Below, one piece after another: positions 17,073-27,018 of a stretch of DNA of 39,301 nt (its first letter is position 1; every line of letters starts with the position of its first letter). Made by a program: the position numbers and the translations under genes. The notes beneath the pieces were generated by a model that saw nothing but the letters and a program-made list of their open reading frames with translations, did no database searches and was not told where the DNA came from. The stretch is from positions 1 to 39,301 of the forward strand of contig JAJXYO010000006.1 in NCBI GenBank assembly GCA_021780495.1, in the 5' to 3' direction. This DNA is from Deltaproteobacteria bacterium. GTDB lineage: Bacteria > Desulfobacterota > Desulfuromonadia > Geobacterales > Pseudopelobacteraceae.

Positions 17073-19475
17073 TTAATATCCGAAGATCTTCATAACCGGT
17101 GGTACACGGACTTCATAGCTCTTGGCCGGAATTTGTGACGCTGTGGCCAGCTTGGCAACACCGCTCGGAGTCGGGTCAACAATTACGCCGCGCAACAGGA
17201 AATTGACCATCTGCGACTGGGCATACTGGGTATTGGTAAGGGATGCCGTTGGATCGAGCAGGAATCCGTGGCCGACACCGGTCTGGTCGAACTGGAAGTA
17301 TCCTTCTGATGGGCTGGTGGCCGCCAGATCGCTCTGTGCCGCTGCAAAATCTACCTTGGGGGCAGGTGTCCCGGCGATTAACGTGAACATGAACGAGGAT
17401 GGTATCCGGGGCGTTGCGCCGCCTCGATAGCCCAGTTGTTTGAAACCGGGCGCAACCGCAGCCGCAGCGGCGCCAAGGACCTCACGCCCGCCCAGGGCAT
17501 TGCCGAAGTAGCGGGTATAGGGATTGGTGATCACCAGGTCGCCATTGGTCGGGGCTCCGGAGGTGCTGAAGGTGGTACTGGTGGCCTCCTGGATAGCGAT
17601 GCGACCCGAGAGGCGCGAAGGAAGCCCGGATGCCAGAGGCGTGGTCATTGTGGCTGGATCTGCCGGGTCAACGATCGACTGGGTGGCTTGAAAGAACTGG
17701 TGGTAGGTAGGCGATCCGGTCGCAATATGTGCCTGGGCAAGGAGCCCGGCGTTTACGCTGGGGCTGAATGCCGGGCTGTTCTGGATCAGGTAGGCGAGAC
17801 GTCCTCCTGGAACGCTTAAGAAGCCCTTCATGTCGCTGTTAAGTGTTGTCTGGGTATAGGGCAGGCCCGAAGTAGCCAGGGTGGTGTTGCCTGCCAGATA
17901 GTAGGAGCCCACGATTGAGCCCAGGCTCTGGCCGACAAAATCGATCTCGGTCGGAAGGGCTGATGTCACTCCTGCGGCGATGAAAGCTCCGGTTTTCAGG
18001 GTGAATTCGAGACGATCCAGGTTGAATGCCCCCTGCTGGATATTGGAGCGTGTGGCAAGCGGTGCGCCGAGGGCCATAAAATCCTGACCCCATAAATCAC
18101 CGCTGGTGTGTGTGGGTACCGCCAGGGCTCCATGCAGCGGAAGATCAATGGCCACAACCGCATAACCGGCAGCGGTGAGCGCGCCGGCCACGGCAACCAC
18201 CTGTTCCTTTTGTCCGGTTATACCGTGCTGGAATATGATTACTTTCCCGTTCGGAGTGCTCGGGACGAGATATACGAACGGTACGGATCGGAGTGAGAGA
18301 TAAAATCCGGTCAGGCTGGCGCCGTTGCGAAAGGCTTGCACCACCCCGGCCGCCGGGTTGTAGGCACCGGTGACTGAGCTGAGATCCATGGTCGTGGCAT
18401 TTGCCTTGGCGATTACCGGGTCAATGGAAAGATCGGCGCTGTTGAAGGTGCCGGTAACCACTGAATTGACAGAAGCCGGCGCACTGCCGGCGCCCGGTAT
18501 CGCTCCCCAGTAAGCGGCCGCGGGTAGTGTGACAATATTCGAGATGCTGTTGTTCCATGTCTTTCCTGGAAGCCCACCCAAGCCAGCCCCTGCAGCGAAC
18601 AAACGCAGGGCACTTTCCATGGGGATACGGGTGGCGCTGTTGGTGGCGTCTGTCGGTATGAAACCTGCGCCGGTCGTGATAAAGCGGCCCATCACGGCAA
18701 TGTCGTCTCGACTGGCTATGGTCGTTGTCGCGGCGTTTGCGATCAGGTCATTCATGGTATTAAAGTAGCCGCGGAAGAGTATGTTTGATCCGCTCATCTT
18801 GTCGGCGCGGACCTGCTCCAGTTGGGCGAACGGTCCGACGAGCGGGAAAAGTGATTTGAGGGCGTTGAAGTAGAACGAGCTGCTGACCGATTTCCCGCTG
18901 GCTGCATCCTTGACCCGGCTGCTGACCACATACAGATACTTGCTGCCGGGCTGCAGCGGGAAGTTCGGGAAGAGGAAGAGATCCGTGCTCCCTGCGGTGT
19001 ATTGGATGGTAAACATCCCGGTTATGTCCGCAAAGGCGAGGGCGTGGTTCTCCGTGCCGTCGCTATCGCTGGTGCTGGTCTGGAAGACCTTGATGTTGGC
19101 ACCGGTAACGGTGCTTGCGTCGAGCGGACCGTTGAAATGGATATAGATCGGCGCGTTCACCCCTGATACGGCACTGGTGCCTCCCATCTCATAGTTGTTC
19201 ACATAGGCAAGGGCCTCGGCCGGATTCATGGGGGTATTGGCGGGGCGGGCGCCAACCGTCGTGGCGGAAATGCCGAACTGTGTCAAAGGATCCTCAGCCG
19301 CGGCAGTAGCCAAGACATTCGGCATCGGTATGTCGCCCGTGCTGGGATCGAATACTGCCGCATTGCTACTGGAGTTGGCAGGTGTGCTGGATGTGTCGGG
19401 CACATTGTTGGAACTGCAGCCCACAACCAGAAGCAACGAAAAATAGAGAATTAATCGCATGAAGGAAGGATACAT
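17073..19475 (-). CDS. VolA/Pla-1/cef-like outer membrane lipoprotein lipase or lysophospholipase
   Basis: This is an 800-residue lipoprotein. After a short signal the lipobox LVVGC places the lipidated cysteine at residue 20, followed by a Ser/Asn/Thr-rich linker with no aspartate at +2, fitting outer membrane delivery. Residues about 85-205 look like a bacterial Ig/SbsA-like domain (NAPIYIHFNGPLDASTVTGANIKVF). The alpha/beta hydrolase core has the oxyanion segment IIFQHGITG (413-421), the nucleophile elbow VGQSLGS with Ser517, and a late GVGHGFLLD with the likely catalytic histidine. This layout matches VolA-type lipases, which in Vibrio cholerae release fatty acids from lysophosphatidylcholine next to FadL. 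Here the gene also follows a fadL with a 37-base gap. The ATG at 19475 has GAGGTAA upstream. Confidence 0.82.
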   Translation of the reverse strand: MYPSFMRLILYFSLLLVVGCSSNNVPDTSSTPANSSSNAAVFDPSTGDIPMPNVLATAAAEDPLTQFGISATTVGARPANTPMNPAEALAYVNNYEMGGTSAVSGVNAPIYIHFNGPLDASTVTGANIKVFQTSTSDSDGTENHALAFADITGMFTIQYTAGSTDLFLFPNFPLQPGSKYLYVVSSRVKDAASGKSVSSSFYFNALKSLFPLVGPFAQLEQVRADKMSGSNILFRGYFNTMNDLIANAATTTIASRDDIAVMGRFITTGAGFIPTDATNSATRIPMESALRLFAAGAGLGGLPGKTWNNSISNIVTLPAAAYWGAIPGAGSAPASVNSVVTGTFNSADLSIDPVIAKANATTMDLSSVTGAYNPAAGVVQAFRNGASLTGFYLSLRSVPFVYLVPSTPNGKVIIFQHGITGQKEQVVAVAGALTAAGYAVVAIDLPLHGALAVPTHTSGDLWGQDFMALGAPLATRSNIQQGAFNLDRLEFTLKTGAFIAAGVTSALPTEIDFVGQSLGSIVGSYYLAGNTTLATSGLPYTQTTLNSDMKGFLSVPGGRLAYLIQNSPAFSPSVNAGLLAQAHIATGSPTYHQFFQATQSIVDPADPATMTTPLASGLPSRLSGRIAIQEATSTTFSTSGAPTNGDLVITNPYTRYFGNALGGREVLGAAAAAVAPGFKQLGYRGGATPRIPSSFMFTLIAGTPAPKVDFAAAQSDLAATSPSEGYFQFDQTGVGHGFLLDPTASLTNTQYAQSQMVNFLLRGVIVDPTPSGVAKLATASQIPAKSYEVRVPPVMKIFGY

Positions 19476-19512
19476 GGCATTACCTCGCTGAAATATAAGG
19501 TTGGTTAAAACG

Positions 19513-20832
19513 TTAAAATTTCACGCTGATGTTGGCGCCAAACAGGTGGACATCGCTTTTGAATGTGCCGTTCTCGCCCGTCGTCAGCGCTATGTTCTGG
19601 TTGTTGACCGACCGATCCTCGAAATGTGTGAACATGTAGGCCATATCAAGCGTTACGTTGTCTACGTGGATGCCGGAGCCAACACTGAAACTGTGCCGGT
19701 CGGCATCGGGAAGAATAGGTCCGAGCGTGGAATCGGGGATCGGATTGGTGTCGTACATGTAGCCGGCGCGAAGATCCAGGTTTTTATTCACGGCGTATTG
19801 GCCGCCGAACTTGTAGCACCAGGCATCCTTCCAGTTTAAGGGGATAGGATTGTTGTTGAAATGGGACATCTGCGAACTATTGAAATTGATATCCAAGTTG
19901 TTGAATGAACTCCAGCCGGTCCGCTCGGCGTCGAACTCCACGGTCAGTTTGCCGGTAGGTTGCCAGGCTACAGCCAACGTCAGGCTGTCGGGAAGGGTTA
20001 TCGTGGTAGATGCCGAGGAGTAGGCCCGGTTCCGGGTGTCGGTAGTGGTGGAATTGAACCCGATCAAGGTGTTTCCAGTGGGGGTCGTGGCAAGGAAATT
20101 GGCGTTACCTTCGATATGCAGGGTGATTTCACTCCGGTAGGCCACGCCAAAGGAGAGGGCCGGCAACGGTTTCCATTTCAGACCCAGGTTGTAACCGACG
20201 TCGGTGGCGGTGCCGTCAACTCCCAATGACCCAAGTTCAGCACCGCTACTGTAAGCTGTTTTTTGTAACGAGACGATGGCATGGGTGACATCGAGACCGG
20301 CTGCCACCGCCAGATGGAGATCATCGAATCGATAGGCAACGGTCGGTTGAAAGTTGATCGGTTTTACGGATATGTTGGTGATTTGGCTGCGAAAGACACT
20401 GCTTTCATCCCAGCCCTTGGCCAACGGATAGATGGAGTTGATTCCCAGGCCGAACGTGAGCGGCAACGTCTCCATGGTATACGTGGCGTAAAGACTAGGC
20501 GCGATAAAGAGATCTTTTTTTGCCTTCTCATAGGTAACTGACGTGCCGCCTCCGCCACTTAACGGGGTCGTTCCGGTAAATTCCGTCTCGGGCACACTGA
20601 TAATCAGTGATCCGAGACTTACCTGGGTCCCTTTTAGAAAGGCGATCCCGGCCGGATTGTAGTAGAGGGCGGACGGGTCGTCTGCCTGGGCGGCAAAGGC
20701 GTTGCCCATCCCCATGGCCTTGGCCCCCTGCTCGTTAACCCTGAGTCCTGCCGCAATAGACACGGTGGCAGTCCCTGCCAGCACGGCTAGAGTGCATGCC
20801 AATGTGCTTGCCAGTACCAGTTTAGTTCCCAT
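19513..20832 (-). CDS. fadL: FadL/OmpP1/TodX-type outer membrane fatty acid channel
   Basis: This 439-residue beta-barrel channel is expected to carry long-chain fatty acids or other hydrophobics across the outer membrane. A signal peptide ends at about ...VSIA, and the mature start AGLRVNEQGAKAMGMGNAFAAQADDPSALYYNPAG is the FadL plug signature, including the NPA motif. The rest alternates as amphipathic strands and ends in a terminal phenylalanine (NISVKF), as for Bam-dependent barrels. The ATG at 20832 is chosen because AGGAG precedes it and the signal peptide starts there. The lipase gene follows immediately, so fatty acids released at the surface could enter here. The promoter contains operator site A. 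Confidence 0.93.
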   Translation of the reverse strand: MGTKLVLASTLACTLAVLAGTATVSIAAGLRVNEQGAKAMGMGNAFAAQADDPSALYYNPAGIAFLKGTQVSLGSLIISVPETEFTGTTPLSGGGGTSVTYEKAKKDLFIAPSLYATYTMETLPLTFGLGINSIYPLAKGWDESSVFRSQITNISVKPINFQPTVAYRFDDLHLAVAAGLDVTHAIVSLQKTAYSSGAELGSLGVDGTATDVGYNLGLKWKPLPALSFGVAYRSEITLHIEGNANFLATTPTGNTLIGFNSTTTDTRNRAYSSASTTITLPDSLTLAVAWQPTGKLTVEFDAERTGWSSFNNLDINFNSSQMSHFNNNPIPLNWKDAWCYKFGGQYAVNKNLDLRAGYMYDTNPIPDSTLGPILPDADRHSFSVGSGIHVDNVTLDMAYMFTHFEDRSVNNQNIALTTGENGTFKSDVHLFGANISVKF

Positions 20833-20913
20833 TTTCGATCTCCTTTCTTTCACAGCGTTGAGTGCACCATTTCGTCAAGCTTGAAACATCACTTTAAAAC
20901 ACTATTATGATAA

Positions 20914-20942
20914 AACCTAAATAACATTGACGTTGATGTCAA
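20914..20942 (-). promoter_or_regulatory. Promoter and palindromic operator (site A) upstream of fadL
   Basis: On the minus strand TTGACATCAACGTCAA (20942-20927) is a near-perfect palindrome whose first six bases serve as a -35 hexamer. TAGGTT lies 17 bases on (20919-20914). The motif recurs at three other sites in the window. The remainder of the ~500-base fadL/acyl-CoA synthetase intergenic region is AT-rich and holds no convincing gene. Confidence 0.7.
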
Positions 20943-21287
20943 GTACAAAATAACGCAGTTGATTAATATGTTTTGCAGGGCAAAATAGTAGCAATATATT
21001 CGGTCAAAAGGGTAGTATCGAAAGACACTGCGCCGTCATGCATTAATTAAAAAAACGAGCTATAACGGTATAATGACTTTTGTTACCTGTTGCGGGCGAG
21101 TGGAGGGATGGCCGGTTTTATAATGAGAAGAGTGACATTTGTTTTGCACGTGGCGGTACACCAGATTACGATAAACCCTGTGTTTTGCCGCGATTTGCTC
21201 CGGATGGTTCAGGGTAAGCCCAGCTGGCTGTCAGTTTGCTTGATGGATAAGAATTTCACAAAATATAAAAAGCAATTTTAAATTAAA

Positions 21288-21317
21288 CTTGACATGCGCG
21301 TCAAGGTTATGTAGCGT
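21288..21317 (+). promoter_or_regulatory. Promoter and palindromic operator (site B) upstream of the acyl-CoA synthetase
   Basis: CTTGACATGCGCGTCAAG at 21288-21305 has perfect 6-bp arms (CTTGAC/GTCAAG). Its TTGACA (21289-21294) is a consensus -35, and TAGCGT follows after 17 bases (21312-21317), the same geometry as site A. An AT-rich stretch lies just upstream. This is the likely promoter of the whole beta-oxidation operon. Confidence 0.72.
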
Positions 21318-21348
21318 TGAATAAAATCCATGTTAACGGGTGGTCGCT

Positions 21349-23160
21349 ATGGCAGACGTCATCTACAAATCGATTCCCGACATGCTGCGAACAAATGCTG
21401 CAAGATTTCAGGGGCGGCTGGCCTTGAAATATCGCAAGCAGGGGAAGTATGTCGCTCTGAGTTATGACGAATACTATGAGCGTGCGCTGATGGTTGCGCG
21501 TGGTCTGAAGAAACTCGCGATAAAGCCCGGTGACAGGGTCGCCATACTTTCTGAAAACCGTGCCGGCTGGGTGATTGCCGATATGGGTATCTTGTGCGCC
21601 GGCGCCGTCACCGTTCCCATCTATCCTACCAACACCCCTGAGCAGATCGAGTATGTGCTCAATCATTCGGGCGCCAGGATCATCTTTGTCTCCGGCAAAT
21701 TTCAGTACACCAAGCTCCTCAAGATCAGGGGAATGATTCCGGGTGTGGAACTGGTCGTCTCGTTCGAGCGTTTTCTTGGGGAGAGTGCCTTGCCGGTCTG
21801 CACGTTCTATCAGATGTCCGAGATAGACACACCGATCAGCGCAGAGGAAAAAAGGGAGATAGAGGCAGACATCGACCGCATCGCCCCGACAGACATGCTG
21901 ACGCTGATCTACACCTCCGGCACCACCGGTGTGCCGAAGGGGGTCATGCTCTCTCACCGCAACATCCTGACCAATATCCGGTTTCTGACCGAGCAGGGAG
22001 GCGTCATCGCCCAGGACGATGTCCTGCTGAGTTTCCTCCCCTTGAGCCACATTCTTGAAAGGACTGTCGGTTACTACCTGGCGATTCGAAACGGCGCCCT
22101 GATGGCGTTTGCTGACAGTATCGAAAAGGTCCCGGAAAACATGATGGAAGTGAAGCCGACCATGATGGTGAGTGTCCCCAGACTGTTCGAAAAGATCTAT
22201 CACCGGATCTTTGAAAATGCCCATCAGATGCCGGTCTTCAAAAGAAAACTGTTCCACTGGGCCGTAGATGTGGGTAAAAGGTTTGTGGAAGCAAAATATC
22301 TCCATAAACTGCCGTCAACCATGCTCGGTTTACAGTATGCCCTGGCCGACAGACTGGTCTTCAGCAAGATCAGGGCGCGCTTTGGCGGCAACATGAAAAT
22401 GTTTTGCTGCGGGGGCGCCCCGCTGGACAAAACGATCAATGAATTTTTCTGGGTGATCGGTATTCCGATCTTTGAGGGGTATGGTCTGACGGAGACAAGC
22501 CCGGCCATTTCATTCAACAGCACCGCCCACGTCCGTTTCGGTACTGTCGGAGTTGCGCTGAAACACACCGAGATCAAAATCGCTCGGGACGGGGAAATCC
22601 TGGTCAAAGGCCCGCAGGTGATGCTCGGTTATTATAACGATCCGGCCGCCACTGCCGAGGCGCTTCAGGATGGTTGGCTCAAGACCGGTGACATCGGGCA
22701 TCTGGAAGAGGGTTTTCTGTATATTACCGACCGCAAGAAAGAGCTGATTATTACGGCAGGTGGAAAGAATATCGCACCGCAGCCCATTGAGAACGAACTG
22801 AAAATGGATAAGTTCGTCAACTCCGCCTTTGTGTACGGTGATCGAAAACCGTACCTGACAGCATTGATTGTGCCAAATCTGGAGCGTTTGCTGGCCTTCG
22901 CCAAGGAGAAGCATGTTCACTACTACGAGCTTGACGATCTGGTCACGCATGAGCCGGTGCAGAAGCTGTTCGAACAGAGGCTGGTTGAGATCAACAGCCG
23001 TCTGGCACCCTACGAAACCATCAAGAAGTTTGTACTGCTGGTTCATGACTTTTCCATCGAAGGTGGTGAGTTGACACCGACACTCAAGCTCAGACGTAAG
23101 GTCATCTATGAAAAATACAAACACCGGTTAGAGGATCTGTACGTTGATCATAGTAACTGA
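21349..23160 (+). CDS. Long-chain acyl-CoA synthetase (AMP-forming)
   Basis: This 603-residue adenylate-forming enzyme activates fatty acids to acyl-CoA using ATP, the first step after uptake. The P-loop-like YTSGTTGVPKG is at 188-198. The A5 motif GYGLTETSP, the hinge region TGDIGHLEEGFLYITDRKKELIITAGGKNIAP and the C-terminal TPTLKLRRKVI with the catalytic lysine are all present. The form resembles FAA1-type ligases more than E. coli FadD. The ATG at 21349 is preferred over a GTG at 21340. It heads a ten-gene plus-strand cluster and lies 44 bases after operator site B. Confidence 0.93.
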   Translation: MADVIYKSIPDMLRTNAARFQGRLALKYRKQGKYVALSYDEYYERALMVARGLKKLAIKPGDRVAILSENRAGWVIADMGILCAGAVTVPIYPTNTPEQIEYVLNHSGARIIFVSGKFQYTKLLKIRGMIPGVELVVSFERFLGESALPVCTFYQMSEIDTPISAEEKREIEADIDRIAPTDMLTLIYTSGTTGVPKGVMLSHRNILTNIRFLTEQGGVIAQDDVLLSFLPLSHILERTVGYYLAIRNGALMAFADSIEKVPENMMEVKPTMMVSVPRLFEKIYHRIFENAHQMPVFKRKLFHWAVDVGKRFVEAKYLHKLPSTMLGLQYALADRLVFSKIRARFGGNMKMFCCGGAPLDKTINEFFWVIGIPIFEGYGLTETSPAISFNSTAHVRFGTVGVALKHTEIKIARDGEILVKGPQVMLGYYNDPAATAEALQDGWLKTGDIGHLEEGFLYITDRKKELIITAGGKNIAPQPIENELKMDKFVNSAFVYGDRKPYLTALIVPNLERLLAFAKEKHVHYYELDDLVTHEPVQKLFEQRLVEINSRLAPYETIKKFVLLVHDFSIEGGELTPTLKLRRKVIYEKYKHRLEDLYVDHSN

Positions 23161-23197
23161 AACCATTCACGCCGTTGTACCGACAGGGAGGAAGACC

Positions 23198-25585
23198 ATG
23201 AAACAGATCAACAAGGTGGCGGTACTGGGGGCAGGGGTGATGGGGGCGACCATCGCCGCCCATCTGGCCAATGCGGGCATCCAGGTGCTCCTGCTCGATA
23301 TCGTCCCCAGGGAACCGAACGATGATGAAATTGCTGCCGGACTCACCATCAGCGACCCCAGGGTGCGCAACCGCATCGCGGCTGCCGGGCTTGAAGGGCT
23401 GAAGCGGATGAAGCCGGCCCCCTTGTTTCTGCCGGGGTATGCAGGCAACATCGAAGTAGGCAATTTCGACGACGACATGCCCCGTCTGCGCGATTGCGAT
23501 TGGGTGGTGGAGGTCGTCATCGAGAACATGGCGATCAAGAAACAGCTCTTCACCGGGAAGGTCGTGCCGAACCTGAAGGAGGGGGCAATCCTCTCCACCA
23601 ACACCAGCGGCCTGTCGGTCAACGAGATGGCAGCCTGCCTGCCGGAGGAGGTCCGCAAGGACTTCCTGGTGACCCATTTCTTCAACCCGCCGCGCTACAT
23701 GCGCCTGCTGGAGATCGTGCCCTGTGACGCGACCGATCCGGTGGTGACCGCCTTTATGGCCGATTTCATCGCCAAGCGGCTCGGCAAGGGTATCGTCTAC
23801 GCCAAGGACACCCCCAACTTCATCGCCAACCGGATCGGTGTCTATGCCATCTGCAACTGCGTGCGCACCATGCGGGAGATGGGCATGACCGTGGAAGAGG
23901 TCGATGCCGTGGCCGGCCCGGCAACGGCCCGCCCCAAGAGCGCCGCCTTCCGTACCGCCGACCTGGTCGGTATCGATACCCTCCTGCATGTGGCCAACAA
24001 CTCCTATGAACTGCTGGTCAATGACGAGCAACGGGAGATATTCCGGTTTCCCGACTTCGTCACAGAAATGGTGGCCAAGGGACTCCTGGGCAACAAGAGC
24101 AAACAGGGCTTTTTCAAGAAGGTCAAGGGTGAGCAGGGGCAGGAATTCTTCTACTACGACTACACGACCGGCGAATATGCGCCGTCGCAACGCCCCAAGT
24201 TCGCCTCGATCGAAGCGGCCAAGTCCATCGACGATCCGGCCGAGCGTCTGAAAGCGCTGATCAACGCTGATGACAAGGCGGCCCAGTTCGCCTGGACCAA
24301 TCTGCGCGACACCCTGATCTATACCTTCAACCGGATCCCGGAGATCGCCGACGATATCGTCAATATCGACAACGCCATGAAGTGGGGCTTCAACTGGGAA
24401 CTCGGTCCCTTCGAGATGCTGGATGCGATCGGTGTGGCCTGTTTCGTGGCGCGGGCCGAGAAGGATGGCGTCGCGGTGCCGGCCGGACTCGGGTCGATTG
24501 AGAGCTTCTACCGCTTCGAGAACGGAAAAAACCACTACTACAGCGTTGCTGACAAGACCTACCGCGAAGTCCCGCAGAAACCGGCCCATATCAGCCTCTC
24601 CATCCTCAAGCGGAACAACCGGGTGGTGGAACGGAACAGCGGCGCCTCGGTGATCGATCTGGGTGACGGTGTCTTCTGTCTGGAGTTCCATACCAAGATG
24701 AATGCCATCGGCAACGAGATCCTCTCCATGATCCACAAGGCCATCCGCCGCACGGAGGAGGAGGGCGTCGGTCTGGTGATCGCCAACGAGGGGGGCATGT
24801 TCTCGGCCGGCGCCAACCTGATGCTGCTGGTGATGGCTATCGCCGAGGGGGCCTACGACGAGATTGTCATGACGGTCCGGGGCTTCCAGAAGGCCATGAT
24901 GGCGATCAAGTACTCCAGGATCCCGGTGATTGCCGCCCCGCACAACCTGGTCATGGGGGGCGGCTGCGAGACCTGCCTGCACGCCGACGCCATGGTCCCC
25001 CATGCCGAGACCTACATGGGTCTGGTGGAGATCGGTGTCGGTCTGCTCCCGGCCGGCGGCGGCACCAAGGAGATGGCCATCCGCGCCATCAAGCTGGCCG
25101 AGAAGTACGAGACCGATGCCACCCCGTTCATCTTCAAAAACTACATGAACATCGCCATGGCAAAGGTCAGCATGTCCGCCGCGGAGCTGGCGCCGATGGG
25201 TTTCATGCGCCACGGCGATGCCATCACCATGGATATGGACAAGCGCATCCACGACGCCAAGCTCAAGGCGATTGCCCTGGCCGCCAACTATCGTCCCGGA
25301 CGGCCGTTGATCGACCTGAAGGCGCCCGGTCGCGGTGTGGCCGCATCGATCAAGTCCCAGCTCTGGAACATGCAGAAGGGTGGTTTCATCTCCGAGTACG
25401 ACCAGTTCCTGGCGAGCGCCGTTGCCGATGTCATCACCGGCGGGGATTGCCCGGCCGGCACCCTGATCACCGAGGAGTACCTGCTGGAGCTGGAGCGGGA
25501 GGCCTTTGTGCGTCTGTGCGGCCAGAAGAAGACCCTGGAGCGCATCCAGCATATGCTCAAGAAGGGCAAGCCGCTGCGGAACTAA
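23198..25585 (+). CDS. fadN: FadN-type 3-hydroxyacyl-CoA dehydrogenase / enoyl-CoA hydratase
   Basis: This bifunctional enzyme of 795 residues carries out hydration and NAD-dependent dehydrogenation in beta-oxidation. The dehydrogenase comes first, with GAGVMG at 11-16, the catalytic histidine in THFFNPPRYMRLLE and a duplicated C-terminal dehydrogenase domain. The crotonase domain follows (about 490-720) with GMFSAGANLMLL and the catalytic glutamate segment GLVEIGVGLLPAGGGT. This order is opposite to E. coli FadB and matches Bacillus subtilis FadN. The ATG at 23198 follows GGGAGGAAG. GC content and third-position GC are very high here compared with the flanking fadD, suggesting strong expression or a different origin. 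Confidence 0.94.
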   Translation: MKQINKVAVLGAGVMGATIAAHLANAGIQVLLLDIVPREPNDDEIAAGLTISDPRVRNRIAAAGLEGLKRMKPAPLFLPGYAGNIEVGNFDDDMPRLRDCDWVVEVVIENMAIKKQLFTGKVVPNLKEGAILSTNTSGLSVNEMAACLPEEVRKDFLVTHFFNPPRYMRLLEIVPCDATDPVVTAFMADFIAKRLGKGIVYAKDTPNFIANRIGVYAICNCVRTMREMGMTVEEVDAVAGPATARPKSAAFRTADLVGIDTLLHVANNSYELLVNDEQREIFRFPDFVTEMVAKGLLGNKSKQGFFKKVKGEQGQEFFYYDYTTGEYAPSQRPKFASIEAAKSIDDPAERLKALINADDKAAQFAWTNLRDTLIYTFNRIPEIADDIVNIDNAMKWGFNWELGPFEMLDAIGVACFVARAEKDGVAVPAGLGSIESFYRFENGKNHYYSVADKTYREVPQKPAHISLSILKRNNRVVERNSGASVIDLGDGVFCLEFHTKMNAIGNEILSMIHKAIRRTEEEGVGLVIANEGGMFSAGANLMLLVMAIAEGAYDEIVMTVRGFQKAMMAIKYSRIPVIAAPHNLVMGGGCETCLHADAMVPHAETYMGLVEIGVGLLPAGGGTKEMAIRAIKLAEKYETDATPFIFKNYMNIAMAKVSMSAAELAPMGFMRHGDAITMDMDKRIHDAKLKAIALAANYRPGRPLIDLKAPGRGVAASIKSQLWNMQKGGFISEYDQFLASAVADVITGGDCPAGTLITEEYLLELEREAFVRLCGQKKTLERIQHMLKKGKPLRN

Positions 25586-25597
25586 TGGAGATAGACT

Positions 25598-25687
25598 CCC
25601 CCCTTTGCAAAGGGGGGCTGGGGGGGATTTGATTTTTACTGCAAAGGCGAAATCCCCCTAAATCCCCCTTTTTTAAAGGTGGACTAA
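25598..25687. repeat. GC-rich hairpin repeat, copy 1 (fadN-fadA gap)
   Basis: A ~90-bp element begins with the perfect palindrome CCCCCCTTTGCAAAGGGGGG, followed by GGGGGATTT pairing with AAATCCCCC across a ~20-base loop and a third imperfect C/G hairpin. Copy 2 in the next gap is nearly identical and in the same orientation. Confidence 0.85.
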
Positions 25688-25705
25688 ACCTTATGGAGGA
25701 TACCG

Positions 25706-26878
25706 ATGAGAAACGCGTATATACTGGCCGCCTACCGCACCCCCGGCTGCAAGGCGAAAAAAGGTAAACTGAAGGACGTCCGCCCGGACGATCTGGCGGC
25801 AGCCGCCATCAAGGGACTGCTGGACAGGAGCGGCATCGATCCGCACGATGTGGAGGATGTCATCATCGGCTGCGCCTTCCCCGAGGGGGAGCAGGGGATG
25901 AACTTTGCCCGGGTGGCGGCCATGAAGGCCGGTCTGCCGGTCGAGGTTCCGGCCCAGACCGTCAACCGCTTCTGCTCTTCCGGCCTGCAGACGATCGCCT
26001 CGGCGGCGGAGCGGATCATGGCCGGCTTTGCCGACTGCATCATTGCCGGCGGCGCCGAGAGCATGTCCATGATTCCGATGGGAGGGGGCAAATACAGCGC
26101 CAACCCCTCCCTGGTGGCCAGCTGGCCGGAAGCCTATGCCTCCATGGGGATCACTGCGGAACTGGTGGCGGACAAGTACGGCATCAGCCGCGCGGAGCAG
26201 GATGCCTTTGCCGCCGCCAGCCATGCCAAGGCCGCTGCCGCCATCGCAGCGGGCAAATTCCGAGCAGAGATCATCCCGGTTGAGGTGGAGAACTGCACCC
26301 TGGTAAACAACAAGATGAAACGGAGCAGGGAACTGGTCGATGGCGACGACGGCGTGCGCGCCGATACGACCGCGGCCGGCCTGAGCCAGCTCAAGCCGGC
26401 CTTCAAGGCGGACGGTACGGTTACGGCCGGCAACTCCTCCCAGATGACCGATGGCGCCGCGGCGGTGCTGGTGGTGTCCGGGGCGTATCTCGAAAAGATC
26501 GGGAAACAGGCCCTGGCCCGCTTCGTCGCCTTTGCCGTCAAGGGGGTGGCGCCCGAGCTGATGGGCATCGGCCCGGTCGCGGCCATCCCGGCGGCGCTGA
26601 AACTGGCCGGCCTGACGCTGGCGGACATCGGCCTGATCGAACTGAACGAGGCCTTTGCGGCCCAATCCCTGGCCTGCGTCAAGGAGCTGGGCATCGACCC
26701 CGCACGGGTCAACGTCAACGGCGGTGCCATTGCCCTGGGCCATCCCCTGGGGTGTACCGGGGCCAAACTGACCGCCACCATCCTCCAGGAGATGCAGCGC
26801 ACGGATACCCGCTACGGCATGGTCTCCATGTGTATCGGCGGTGGCATGGGGGCTGCGGGGATTTTCGAGAAGGTGTAA
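25706..26878 (+). CDS. fadA: Acetyl-CoA C-acyltransferase (3-ketoacyl-CoA thiolase)
   Basis: This 390-residue thiolase cleaves 3-ketoacyl-CoA to acetyl-CoA and a shortened acyl-CoA. The acylated cysteine is Cys90 (NRFCSSGLQ), the catalytic histidine His346 (GHPLGCTGA) and the second cysteine Cys376 ([10 protein letters not shown]). The length is normal for the family. GGAGG lies upstream of the ATG. It follows fadN through a 120-base gap filled by repeat copy 1. The fadN-fadA-fadE order is that of the Bacillus subtilis fadNAE operon. Confidence 0.95.
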   Translation: MRNAYILAAYRTPGCKAKKGKLKDVRPDDLAAAAIKGLLDRSGIDPHDVEDVIIGCAFPEGEQGMNFARVAAMKAGLPVEVPAQTVNRFCSSGLQTIASAAERIMAGFADCIIAGGAESMSMIPMGGGKYSANPSLVASWPEAYASMGITAELVADKYGISRAEQDAFAAASHAKAAAAIAAGKFRAEIIPVEVENCTLVNNKMKRSRELVDGDDGVRADTTAAGLSQLKPAFKADGTVTAGNSSQMTDGAAAVLVVSGAYLEKIGKQALARFVAFAVKGVAPELMGIGPVAAIPAALKLAGLTLADIGLIELNEAFAAQSLACVKELGIDPARVNVNGGAIALGHPLGCTGAKLTATILQEMQRTDTRYGMVSMCIGGGMGAAGIFEKV

Positions 26879-26886
26879 GAACACTG

Positions 26887-26980
26887 CCCCCCCCTTTACA
26901 AAAGGGGGGCTGGGGGGGATTTGTTTTTGACGTCAAAGGCGAAATCCCCCTGAATCCCCCTTTCGTAAAGGGGGACTAAA
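26887..26980. repeat. GC-rich hairpin repeat, copy 2 (fadA-fadE gap)
   Basis: This is a near-identical copy of the element at 25598-25687, in the same orientation. It has the stem GGGGGATTT/AAATCCCCC (9 bp) and a terminal CCCCCTTT/AAAGGGGG hairpin (8 bp) that is better preserved than in copy 1. It fills most of the fadA-fadE gap. Confidence 0.85.
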
Positions 26981-27018
26981 AACAAATTCAATACAATACA
27001 CATAAACGAGGTGACACC

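Noticed and set aside
21090..21281. 63-codon frame in the fadL/acyl-CoA synthetase intergenic region
   Set aside because: It has no ribosome binding site, no family resemblance, and lies in AT-rich promoter DNA that contains operator sites.
21307..22305. Minus-strand frame of 332 codons opposite the acyl-CoA synthetase
   Set aside because: It is antisense to a complete ligase gene with all adenylation motifs, and has no recognisable domain.
25598..26980. CRISPR array or insertion sequence
   Set aside because: The repeats are ~90 bp, hairpin-rich and separated by a full gene, with no spacer array and no transposase.
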